Below are positions 7,868 through 15,530 of a stretch of DNA of 40,381 nt, piece by piece. The first letter of the stretch is position 1; each line of letters opens with the position of its first letter. The translations under genes and the position numbers were made by a program. This DNA comes from an uncultured Verrucomicrobia subdivision 3 bacterium (GTDB lineage Bacteria > Verrucomicrobiota > Verrucomicrobiia > Limisphaerales > UBA11358), in the NCBI GenBank assembly GCA_903870815.1, contig CAIQEI010000170.1, forward strand, positions 1 to 40,381. The letters run 5' to 3'. The notes under the pieces were generated by a model. It was not told the DNA's origin. It ran no database searches and saw only the letters and a list, made by a program, of their open reading frames with translations.

Positions 7868-8851
7868 ATGTCTGAATTCAAATTCTACTGCCCGCAATGC
7901 GGTCAACACATCTTGTGCGATACAAGTCATTCGGGCATGCAAATCAATTGCCCCGTCTGCCATCAGGTCATCGCTGTGCCCCAAGCGCCGTCTGCGGTGC
8001 CGCCGCCTCCAGCAGCCCCCGCATTTTTCCCGCAAGCCGCCGGTCCGGCGGTCGGCCGTCAATATCCAATTACCCCGGTGGCGCAATTTGCCATGCCATT
8101 ACAGTCACGCGTAATGCAAAATTTTTTGATCATCTTCGCTGCGGTGGTGATTCTCGCCGGCCTTGGCGTTGGTGGCTGGTTTGGTTATTCGAAAATTAAG
8201 ATATACAGCCAACGTGGACATTTTCCACCTGGCCTGATTGCGTTGTGGTCGGGCAATGACAATGCAACTGACAGTGTCGGTGGCCACAACGGTGAACCTG
8301 TCAGCGGAGTTGAGCTTGTACCAGGCAAAATGGGGAGGGCATTCAAATTTAACGGCATTAACCAATGTGTCTCAATACCGGATGTGCCCTCCTTTCGGCC
8401 AACGAGCTTGACCGTGGCAGGATGGATAAAATTTACGCCAGTACAAGGTCGAACCTATGTAGTTGCCGCCAAGGCTTACGGCCCAGACACATCGGACTCA
8501 TATGCAGTCTGGTATGATGGTAGCTTATTACATGGATCTATCACTACGCCCAGCGGGGAAGGAGCTTGGGTGAGCTATGCTTGGACGCCGGTGGCTGACA
8601 CATGGTATCATATCGCCTATACCTTTGACAATAATGTGAACACGGAGTCGCTGTTTGTGGACGGCGTATCGGTGGCGTCTGCTGCTGTAAGTGGCCCTAT
8701 CGCTTATGATACGCATCCCTTTTTAATTGGAGCCGATAATGATCGGGGAAATCTGTGGGGTTGGTTTAATGGATTGATTGACGGACTCGGCATATTTAAT
8801 CGCGCTCTCTCGGCTGCAGAAATCCAAACCATTTACACGTCGCAAAAATGA
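7868..8851 (+). CDS. Zinc-ribbon / TM / LamG-domain protein (paralogue 2)
   Basis: 327 residues with the same plan as the 2571 gene: zinc ribbon ('CPQCGQH', 'CPVCHQV'), Pro/Ala-rich linker, one transmembrane helix ('FLIIFAAVVILAGLGVGGW', ~82-105), then a LamG domain from 'GLIALWSGNDNATDS' to 'LIDGLGIFNRALSAAEIQTIY'. The N-terminal ~110 residues are close to paralogue 1, while the LamG halves have diverged. A membrane-anchored protein with a cytoplasmic ribbon and an external ligand-binding domain is the simplest reading; a sensor or scaffold role is only inference. It is convergent with the HAD gene. Confidence 0.85.
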   Translation: MSEFKFYCPQCGQHILCDTSHSGMQINCPVCHQVIAVPQAPSAVPPPPAAPAFFPQAAGPAVGRQYPITPVAQFAMPLQSRVMQNFLIIFAAVVILAGLGVGGWFGYSKIKIYSQRGHFPPGLIALWSGNDNATDSVGGHNGEPVSGVELVPGKMGRAFKFNGINQCVSIPDVPSFRPTSLTVAGWIKFTPVQGRTYVVAAKAYGPDTSDSYAVWYDGSLLHGSITTPSGEGAWVSYAWTPVADTWYHIAYTFDNNVNTESLFVDGVSVASAAVSGPIAYDTHPFLIGADNDRGNLWGWFNGLIDGLGIFNRALSAAEIQTIYTSQK

Positions 8852-8952
8852 TGATGGCTTGACATAAAAACAATAGGCCGTGGCCAAAACGCTAAATTTT
8901 TTGAGCCTGCGAGAGTGAAATAAAAAGTTTGAGGAAATTGCCCGCCGTTTAT

Positions 8953-9621
8953 CTATTTTTTTAAACGAGTGGAAGGTGTTTCGAGGACCAGGCTCACAAG
9001 CTGTCCAAAGTGTAAGAGGATTAGTTCCGTATCCCCGGCAGCAATCAAGTTGTCCCAACCATATCCCCCTTGGAAGGCAATGAACCTTACGCCACAATCC
9101 CTGGCGGTGCGGGCGTCTTCCACGGTGTCGCCCACCAGCACCGCCGCGGTCAGATTGATTTGATATTGCTTGGCCAGGGTTTGAACGGCCTCGGCCTTGG
9201 AGGCAAACGGCGGCTGCCGCGAATCGATGGAGAGAAATGCTTCAAAAAAATCGGCGAGGCCGCAACGTTTGAGGATGCGTTGGGTGGGCCGGCAGGGCTT
9301 GTTGGTGACTCCGAAACACCGGACCTTGGCCGACTGAAGGTCATTCAAAGCTTGGATCACTCCGGGATAGGTGGTTGTCATCTGCCAGCCGTCCGAGTCA
9401 TACGCCTGACGAAATCCGGTTTCCAACCGGTTAAGCAAAGACTCGTCCGCGCTCGGCGCCAGGCGCCGAAACATTTCCCGAACGGGCGGCCCCATCAAAT
9501 TTCGCACATCGGGACAGGGAATGGTTGGATAAACGGCCTGCCAAGCCGTCTGCATGGCATGTTGCACTCCCGTCACGGAGTCAACGAGCGTGCCGTCCAG
9601 GTCGAAAATCACGTTCCTCAT
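8953..9621 (-). CDS. HAD-superfamily phosphatase (phosphoglycolate phosphatase-like)
   Basis: 222 residues, typical of the Gph/PGP group of HAD subfamily IA. Motif I is 'VIFDLDGTLVDS' (nucleophile and acid Asp), motif II 'VTNKP', motif III Lys in 'PPFASKAEAV' and motif IV 'VLVGDTVEDARTA'. The cap domain lies between ~15 and 85. Such enzymes hydrolyse small phosphate esters. Here it is the last gene of a tight operon whose start overlaps the stop of the FkbM gene (ATGA), so a sugar phosphate from the glycan pathway is a likelier substrate than phosphoglycolate. A nonulosonate-9-phosphate is conceivable given the nearby NeuB homologue, but there is no direct evidence. Confidence 0.85.
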   Translation of the reverse strand: MRNVIFDLDGTLVDSVTGVQHAMQTAWQAVYPTIPCPDVRNLMGPPVREMFRRLAPSADESLLNRLETGFRQAYDSDGWQMTTTYPGVIQALNDLQSAKVRCFGVTNKPCRPTQRILKRCGLADFFEAFLSIDSRQPPFASKAEAVQTLAKQYQINLTAAVLVGDTVEDARTARDCGVRFIAFQGGYGWDNLIAAGDTELILLHFGQLVSLVLETPSTRLKK

Positions 9622-10745
9622 GGCTCAAACGCATAGGCCACTATTTCCAACCCATTAAACGCATGATAGCGTAGAAACAATTGTTGCTTGGGAGCGATCT
9701 GTTGCATCAGGAGTGGAATTTCCCACAGATCCGCAGGCTTATGATAGAGGCAGACGGCAATCCTTGGTTGGTTCTTTTTTATCATTTCCGTAGCGCCCAT
9801 CAATGCACTCATCTCGGCACCTTCAATGTCGAACTTTATGAAAGTTGGCGCGAAATGTGGCAAAACGTCATCCAAGGCGACGACTGGAATGGTCACATCA
9901 CCTGTCGACATAACGGCACTTCCTTCTCCTTGTCCCGTTTTAAAACGGCGCATCGCGGTTTTGCTATCGAGTCCGCACGGAAACAAAACCGCTTCGGTGA
10001 TGCCCGCACCGTTGTTTTTTAGCCAGTGGCGTAAGGCGCGAAAATTTTCCAAATCTGGTTCAAATGCCGCGACGGCTTCCAGGTGGAAGCGCCCCAAGGC
10101 CGCCAGGGTGTCGCCAGTGAAGGCGCCCCCGTCAATCAAGCGCACCGGTTCCCGCAAGGGCGGCAGGTCTTCTGGAAAATACTGGTGCGCCCTGTCCGGC
10201 TGGCGAAGCAGCTGCAAGTTCCCGGTCAGCCGCAACTCCACCAGTTGCAGATAGATTTCCCGACTTTTGTCGTCCGCCCACAATTCCAGCCCGCGCCGAA
10301 TGTCGTCAATATGTTGTTCTAAAAATTTCCTGGGTCTGAACCAGAATCGGGATTTTAAGTTTGGAAGCGTTGCCGCCGCGGCGTAATATGGCAGGATATT
10401 TTTGAAGCCATAATGACGGAGTGAATTTTCAATCGCGCCGGTGTCCGTGGCATAATTAAAAACAGCGATCACCACCGGCATCTGGCCAGCCGCTAGCCGC
10501 CGGGCTTCCGGGCCTTCCGGCAGATAACAGGGAACATTTTCAATGCGGCAAATTTTCGCGGCGTTGGCATCAAGAAAGGCCGCTACGTTATAGCCGGCCT
10601 CGCGTAGGACGTGGAGCACGTCGCGCCCGCAGTCGCCCCCGCCGTAAACCACCACCGGCACATCGTTGCCCGGCAGGCTGGGCATGGCCGTTTGTTCAAA
10701 CAGTTGTGTCAACCGGTGAATTGCGGATTCCAGGTTCATCGTCAT
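9618..10745 (-). CDS. FkbM-family methyltransferase with N-terminal Rossmann-like domain
   Basis: 375 residues. The C-terminal part (~200-370) is the FkbM SAM-dependent O-methyltransferase: 'LIDGGAFTGDTLAAL', 'AFEPDLENFRAL', and 'FIKFDIEGAEMSALMGATEM', the family's signature. The N-terminal ~130 residues form a separate nucleotide-binding-like domain starting 'VPVVVYGGGDCGRDVLHVL', then 'VAAFLDANAAK' and 'VPCYLP', similar in layout to the C-terminal domain of the neighbouring 12582 methyltransferase. Start and stop overlap neighbours by ATGA on both sides, so translation is coupled. Role: methylation of a sugar hydroxyl in the glycan; acceptor unknown. Confidence 0.86.
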   Translation of the reverse strand: MTMNLESAIHRLTQLFEQTAMPSLPGNDVPVVVYGGGDCGRDVLHVLREAGYNVAAFLDANAAKICRIENVPCYLPEGPEARRLAAGQMPVVIAVFNYATDTGAIENSLRHYGFKNILPYYAAAATLPNLKSRFWFRPRKFLEQHIDDIRRGLELWADDKSREIYLQLVELRLTGNLQLLRQPDRAHQYFPEDLPPLREPVRLIDGGAFTGDTLAALGRFHLEAVAAFEPDLENFRALRHWLKNNGAGITEAVLFPCGLDSKTAMRRFKTGQGEGSAVMSTGDVTIPVVALDDVLPHFAPTFIKFDIEGAEMSALMGATEMIKKNQPRIAVCLYHKPADLWEIPLLMQQIAPKQQLFLRYHAFNGLEIVAYAFEP

Positions 10746-12553
10746 TCCTCCAATAGCGGCACAATCATGGTTTCGCGCAGTTCTTCACGGCTCAGGAACG
10801 GGGCCATGTCTTCCAGCGGCGAGGAAATCATCCGTCCGTCCGGCAGCCGGCGGGAGGTCAGCTTCGGCTCGAACGTCTGGACGCGATCCAGCATCACCTC
10901 ACAAACCTCCGGCCCGGGCGAAGCTAGAACTTGGCGCAAGGCGCCGGCAAAATCCGGGCCTTCCAGCCGGCTTGCCCCCAATCCATAAGCGGCTGCGAGT
11001 TTGACGTGATCCGGGAACGATACGCCGCTCTCGGCGGTCGCGCCAACCTGCAGGCCGAAGAAATTCGACTGCGTCTGCCGGATGGAAAGATAGCCGCCGT
11101 TGTTCAGCACGAACAGTTTCAGCGGCCAGCGATGGTGCGCCACTGTCTGCAATTCCTGGATGTTCATCTGCAGGCTGCCGTCGCCGGCCAGGCAGATCAC
11201 GCGTTTGCCGCCGCGCGCCACCGCCGCCCCGATGGCCGCCGGCAGGTCATGCCCCATCGAGGCGGCGCCCGAATTGGAGAAGAGACGCTGGCCCAGACGG
11301 ATGTTCGCGCACTGGAAGGTCACGATGCACGCCGTGGCGTCGCCGCAGACGATCACGTCGTCCGCCGCCAGTTCTTGGAACAGGACGTGTGCGAAGTGAT
11401 AGGGATTGATTTCCGGACCTTTGCCGATCTGCCGTTCCGGGTGGAATACCGGATACCGCTGCTTGCGTTCGCGGCACCATTTGAGCCAGTCCGCATGGGC
11501 CGCCGGCGGGCGGTACGCGGCCAGTTGGCGCTCCATTTCTTCCAGGAACCGCTTCGCATCGCTGCACACCGGCAGGTCGATTTTCACCATCGGCTTTTCC
11601 AGTTCCGCGCGATCCACATCCACCTGGATTTTGAAGGCCTCCCTGGCGAAGAAGCCCCAGTTGTAGCTGACTTGCCGGATGTTCAGCCGCGAACCGATCA
11701 CAAGTACCAGATCGCTGTTCTGCACCGTGAAGTTTCCCGGCCGGTCGCCGATGCTGCCGGGACGGCCGCAGAACAGCGGGTGGTCCGTGGCAATCGTGTC
11801 ATGCGTCCATGCCGTGGTCACCGGGATGCCCAGCCGGTCAATGACGCGCTGGAAAATGTCCACCGCCCCGGCGATGCGCACCCCGCTGCCTGCCAGCATG
11901 ACCGGGCGCTGGGCGGCGGCGATTTTCGCGATGATGTCGCGGCACAGCGCCGGGAGCCGGGCCTCGTCGGAATCCTGCTTGTCTTCGGCGGGGTCGTAGG
12001 CGGCAAGCTGCTCGGGATCAATCTGCGCCCCTTGCACATCCACCGGGATGTCGAGCCAGCACGGGCCCGGGCGGCCGGTGGTCGCCAGGTGCAGCGCGCG
12101 TTCGAGATGATAGCGGATGGATTGCGGGTCCGTCACGGTGACGGCGTATTTTGTCAGGTTTTTCACCATGGCCACGATGTCCACTTCCTGATCCCCAAGC
12201 TGCCGCAATTTGCCGGTGAGTCCGTGGGTGGCCAGTAGCGTTTCGCGTTTCACCTGGCCGGAAAGCACGAGCATGGGAATCGAATCGGTGAACGCGCCGA
12301 AGACGCCGTTGAGCGCGTTAACGCCGCCGGGACCGGCGGTGACATTGACCACTCCGATCCGTCCCGTCACCCGGGCATAGCCTTCCGCCGCCATGGCGCT
12401 GGCCTGTTCGTGGTGGTTGCAGATGTAGTGGAAACGCTGCTCGCGCCCGATGGCGTCGTTGAGATGCATGGCCCCGCCGCCCGTGACCAGGAAAACCTGG
12501 CGGACGCCGTGGTCGGCCAGATAATGAGCAATGTAGTCGGAAAGTTTGATCAC
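10742..12553 (-). CDS. Thiamine-pyrophosphate-dependent acetolactate synthase-like enzyme
   Basis: 603 residues with a GTG start (12551-12553). All three domains of the ThDP decarboxylase/synthase family are present: N-terminal PYR domain with the catalytic Glu in 'CNHHEQASAMAAEGYAR' (~E49) and 'VNVTAGPGGVNALNG'; a central domain ('PVMLAGSGVRIAGA'); and a C-terminal PP domain with the ThDP/Mg motif 'LAGDGSLQMNIQELQ...FVLNNGGY'. Embedded in a glycan operon and coupled to a methyltransferase, it is more likely a sugar-branching or C2-transfer enzyme (as YerE is for yersiniose) or a decarboxylase of a glycan precursor than a housekeeping IlvB. No IlvN-like small subunit is present. The specific reaction is inference. 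Confidence 0.86.
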   Translation of the reverse strand: MIKLSDYIAHYLADHGVRQVFLVTGGGAMHLNDAIGREQRFHYICNHHEQASAMAAEGYARVTGRIGVVNVTAGPGGVNALNGVFGAFTDSIPMLVLSGQVKRETLLATHGLTGKLRQLGDQEVDIVAMVKNLTKYAVTVTDPQSIRYHLERALHLATTGRPGPCWLDIPVDVQGAQIDPEQLAAYDPAEDKQDSDEARLPALCRDIIAKIAAAQRPVMLAGSGVRIAGAVDIFQRVIDRLGIPVTTAWTHDTIATDHPLFCGRPGSIGDRPGNFTVQNSDLVLVIGSRLNIRQVSYNWGFFAREAFKIQVDVDRAELEKPMVKIDLPVCSDAKRFLEEMERQLAAYRPPAAHADWLKWCRERKQRYPVFHPERQIGKGPEINPYHFAHVLFQELAADDVIVCGDATACIVTFQCANIRLGQRLFSNSGAASMGHDLPAAIGAAVARGGKRVICLAGDGSLQMNIQELQTVAHHRWPLKLFVLNNGGYLSIRQTQSNFFGLQVGATAESGVSFPDHVKLAAAYGLGASRLEGPDFAGALRQVLASPGPEVCEVMLDRVQTFEPKLTSRRLPDGRMISSPLEDMAPFLSREELRETMIVPLLEE

Positions 12554-12581
12554 GGTATTCAGGGTTGGCTTGCGTTCGGGG

Positions 12582-13778
12582 TTATTGCAGAAACACGATG
12601 GGGTTGGAAAGCTTCATCTTGTCGCGGATGTTTGATGCAATCGCTTCTTGATGGAGCATGGAGGTGATGATGATGGGCTGGGTCAGGCCGCGAATTTTTT
12701 CCGGCGGGAGGATGGGTGAACCGCGGAGAACCTTGCCGTGGTTGATGGGATTGCCATCCACGAAAGCCGCGATCCGCGCCTGGCCCAGGGAGGTTTCGAC
12801 CAATAATTTTAACGCCAGCTGGCCCGTGCCCCAGACGATGACTTCGGGCGAGGTCTTTAGCGTTTGTTGCAGCCGCGCTTCGATTTTGTCCATGATGGTT
12901 TGCGAGCGCGCTATGTAGTCCAGGATGGTTTCCTTCAAAGCGGTGTCTTTGATGATGTCCTCCCGTGGCTCGGCGTTTCGGCTTTTCGCGGCCAGCACAT
13001 AGGTTGCCGGATAGGGCATGCCGGGTGCCGAGAACACGGTCTTGCTGCCTTTGGCTTTGAGCTCCCAGCCGCAAAGCTTTAGCAGTTGGGCCAGGCTGTG
13101 CGCGGAAAAATGATTGATATGCTCCGTGTTGAAATCTTGAAACGGCGCGGCCACCAGTTCGGCATAGCGCATGGCGTCCGGAACTTCAATGTAGGCCAGG
13201 CCGCCCGGGACGGTGATTTGGGCCAGCTGTTCAATGGCGGGCCGCACCGCCTGCACATGCTCCAGCACATGGGAGAGGATCACCACGTCACATTTGCCGA
13301 GGCGCGCGGGCAGTGAAAAAAGCGAGCCTTCCCAGGCTTCAACGCCGAGCGCCTCGGTGGTGGCCACGCAGGCGGGCGATGGGTCGAGGCCAACCAGGTT
13401 CGTGTAGCCCATCGCCTTCAATGCCTTCAGCAGTCCGCCGTTGGCACAGCCGAGATCCAGGATCCGCGCCTTGCGATCCGGGACTTGCTCAGCCAGATAG
13501 GCTGCCACCTGGATGAGGCGGTCGGCATCCGCCGCCGATTCGCCGCCGCCCGAGGAGGTCTGCCGGTCCTCGTATTTGGAAAACCGCGCGTAGAATGCGT
13601 CATAGTCATCCTGGGTGACCGCTGTGTCGGCGAATATAAACCCGCAAGTCTGGCAGCCGACTACGTCATAGCCCCGGGCCAGCGGGTGACCTTCCGGCAA
13701 TACAAACTGTTGTGACCGGAGCAAATCACAATCCTTGCTTTCACAGACGGGGCAGCCGCGAACGGATGTTTTTTTCAT
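12582..13778 (-). CDS. Three-domain class I SAM methyltransferase (sugar C-methyltransferase-like)
   Basis: 398 residues. N-terminal zinc-binding domain with 'CPVCESKDC' and 'VGCQTCGFIF' (Methyltransf_13-like, ~8-65); central SAM domain with 'ARILDLGCANGGLLKALK', 'LVGLDPSPACVA' and 'DVVILSHVLEHV' (~100-260); C-terminal Rossmann-like domain with 'VIVWGTGQLALKLL' and 'IAAFVDGNPINHGKVLRG' (Methyltransf_14-like, ~310-395). This architecture is shared with deoxysugar C-methyltransferases such as TylC3/NovU, acting on NDP-ketosugars. It is the first gene of the four-gene minus-strand operon, with 28 bases to the ThDP enzyme. The pairing with a 4-keto-sugar-producing epimerase nearby is consistent with branched sugar synthesis, though not proof. 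Confidence 0.87.
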   Translation of the reverse strand: MKKTSVRGCPVCESKDCDLLRSQQFVLPEGHPLARGYDVVGCQTCGFIFADTAVTQDDYDAFYARFSKYEDRQTSSGGGESAADADRLIQVAAYLAEQVPDRKARILDLGCANGGLLKALKAMGYTNLVGLDPSPACVATTEALGVEAWEGSLFSLPARLGKCDVVILSHVLEHVQAVRPAIEQLAQITVPGGLAYIEVPDAMRYAELVAAPFQDFNTEHINHFSAHSLAQLLKLCGWELKAKGSKTVFSAPGMPYPATYVLAAKSRNAEPREDIIKDTALKETILDYIARSQTIMDKIEARLQQTLKTSPEVIVWGTGQLALKLLVETSLGQARIAAFVDGNPINHGKVLRGSPILPPEKIRGLTQPIIITSMLHQEAIASNIRDKMKLSNPIVFLQ

Positions 13779-13892
13779 GCATTAAAATTGAAGCGGCCAA
13801 GATAGTCGGTTGAAATTTCTCGGCAATCCTAAAGCGCGCGCCGCGCGGGTTTCATCCTCGTGGGACGGCCCGGTGCGGCCGGCAAAATGGCG

Positions 13893-15125
13893 TCAAGTAG
13901 TCCCGGGGGTTTCTCGCCGGGTGGCGAGCCACCAGACGAAAAATAAAAGCCCCAACGCCAGGCCGGCCGTGGTCGGCATGACGCGCAATAGTTCGTCCGG
14001 TGATTTGCCCAGGCACAGGAGCGTGACCCAGTAGGCCAGCCCTAGGCCGCCGTATAGCAGTGCGATCTTGAGCCAGCGGCTGGCCAGCGCCCAGGTGGCA
14101 AACGCCTGCAGCAGCCCGACGAATACCATGGTGATTGATAGGGGAATTATCATGCTGGCGGCTTCTGGCGTGTTTCGGCCCAAAAGTTTCAGGCAGAACG
14201 ACCGCAAAACGATCAGCGCAATGGCTCCGCCAATCAGGCCGGCGGCATAAAGTCCCAGCAGTTTGAATTGTTCCCGCCGGCCGTGCCCGGCCTGGCTGCC
14301 GGAACGGTGGGTGAAGAGCACGATGAGCAGCGGACTCACGGTCATGGGCAGCGCCACGGCCAGCCGCTCGGCGGCGGCGTAGGCGTCGCGTGCCGCCGGG
14401 GAAAAATATCTTTGCGCCACTAGCTGGTCGCCCTGCATGAAAAAATAGCCGCCGCCGATGCAGGCCGCGCTCACGATAAAAAACTGGACGAACTCGCGGT
14501 TCCACGGCGAGGTCGCCGCGCCGCGCGGCGCCAGCTCTTTTTTCCAGAAGAGCAGGACCAGATTGGACAGCACCATGAAGACCGACGCCAGCACCGCCGT
14601 TTCCGCCACGGGATATCGGGTCACCAGGACGCCGCAGAACGCCAGCCGCAGGCACACCCCCAGCAGGCTGATGAAGGCGAGCCGCTTGAACCACGCCAGT
14701 CCCTGGCACAGCGCGACGGCAAACGACCCCCACAGCCCGGCCAGCACGCACAGCAGCGCCGCGAGCATAAGGCTGGTCCGCGGGAAGTTGAAAAATACGC
14801 TCAATGGTTTCACCAGCAGGACGGCGAAGACTGAGCCGGCCACGGTCAGATGAAAAAGGGATCTCCGGCAGCCTGCCAGCAAGCCTTGCAGCCGGGCGTC
14901 GTCGCCGCTGGATTTGAACCGCGCGATGTAGTGGGTGACGGCCGTGGTGGCGATGGCCAGCGGCAACCCGAGAAATCCGGCAAAGCCGATGGTGTTGTTG
15001 GCCAGGCCGTATTCGCCGTCATGCGCCAGGTGCCGGCCGATGATGGCCTGAAAGGCGTATCCGCCCAGCCCGGATAACACGCTAACGGCGGACAAGATGA
15101 TGCCGCTTCGCCAGAGTTTGTTCAT
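13893..15125 (-). CDS. Polysaccharide flippase, Wzx/MATE-like membrane protein
   Basis: 410 residues, almost entirely hydrophobic helices with short basic loops, consistent with ~12 transmembrane segments of the MOP superfamily (Wzx, PST). N-terminal 'GIILSAVSVLSGLGGYAFQAIIGRHL' and 'EYGLANNTIGFAGFLGLPLA' are typical of the first two helices of O-antigen/teichoic flippases. The family moves lipid-linked oligosaccharide across the inner membrane. It is the only export component in the window; no Wzy polymerase, Wzz or ABC transporter is seen. It lies 114 bases upstream of the methyltransferase operon and may be cotranscribed with it. Confidence 0.83.
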   Translation of the reverse strand: MNKLWRSGIILSAVSVLSGLGGYAFQAIIGRHLAHDGEYGLANNTIGFAGFLGLPLAIATTAVTHYIARFKSSGDDARLQGLLAGCRRSLFHLTVAGSVFAVLLVKPLSVFFNFPRTSLMLAALLCVLAGLWGSFAVALCQGLAWFKRLAFISLLGVCLRLAFCGVLVTRYPVAETAVLASVFMVLSNLVLLFWKKELAPRGAATSPWNREFVQFFIVSAACIGGGYFFMQGDQLVAQRYFSPAARDAYAAAERLAVALPMTVSPLLIVLFTHRSGSQAGHGRREQFKLLGLYAAGLIGGAIALIVLRSFCLKLLGRNTPEAASMIIPLSITMVFVGLLQAFATWALASRWLKIALLYGGLGLAYWVTLLCLGKSPDELLRVMPTTAGLALGLLFFVWWLATRRETPGTT

Positions 15126-15215
15126 GGGCCAACCCTTCTCATGCTGATTGTATTATTTTCAACCAGACCGACACGTAAACATCTCATGCTGGATCGCTGT
15201 CCGAGCGACATTAAT

Positions 15216-15279
15216 TTCCCCTTATCCGCCCTGCGGACACCTTCTCCCCCACGGGGGAGAAGGCCGGGATGAGGGGGCA
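15216..15279. repeat. Palindromic intergenic repeat (cttctccccc/gggggagaag hairpin)
   Basis: A perfect 11-bp inverted repeat 'ccttctccccc' / 'gggggagaagg' separated by two bases (15240-15263), inside a longer imperfect outer stem ('ccccttatcc' with 'gggatgagggg'). This is a REP-like palindrome of a kind common in bacterial intergenic DNA. It could form a strong hairpin in RNA from either strand, with no T-run to make it a terminator. Confidence 0.75.
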
Positions 15280-15344
15280 ATTTGTAGCAATCTGAACTCA
15301 TTTTATTGAGACTTGCAAAATAGAGTGACATGAATTTGGCGCGA

Positions 15345-15453
15345 GCGGAGCGCGGCGTTCACGCCGCTTCAGTGTTAAAAATGCAGACGGGCTGGGCTTT
15401 CCACGTAACTTGTGTTTCTGGTCGTTGATGCGGCGTGAACGCCGCTCTCCATC
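15345..15453. repeat. MITE-like inverted repeat with 16-bp perfect arms
   Basis: 'gcggcgttcacgccgc' at 15352-15367 is exactly inverted as 'gcggcgtgaacgccgc' at 15430-15445, with 62 bases between. Similarity extends outward ('ggag' on both arms) and inward ('tca'). Each arm is itself nearly palindromic. The interior has no ORF. Confidence 0.75.
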
Positions 15454-15530
15454 ACCGTATTGTGCCGGTCCCAATCGTATTACGCCCAGCCGGATGGCGG
15501 GCGCCCAGCCGGCGGCGGACGAAATAGCCT

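Larger units (their letters stand above)
15126..15530. other. Non-coding interval rich in palindromic repeats
   Basis: 405 bases between the flippase and the upstream GT2 gene, without a credible gene. It contains two unrelated palindromic elements annotated separately (15216-15279 and 15345-15453). Confidence 0.6.

Noticed and set aside
10931-12238. 435-codon plus-strand ORF opposite the ThDP enzyme
   Set aside because: Arg/His/Ala-rich shadow composition; the minus strand carries a full ThDP enzyme.
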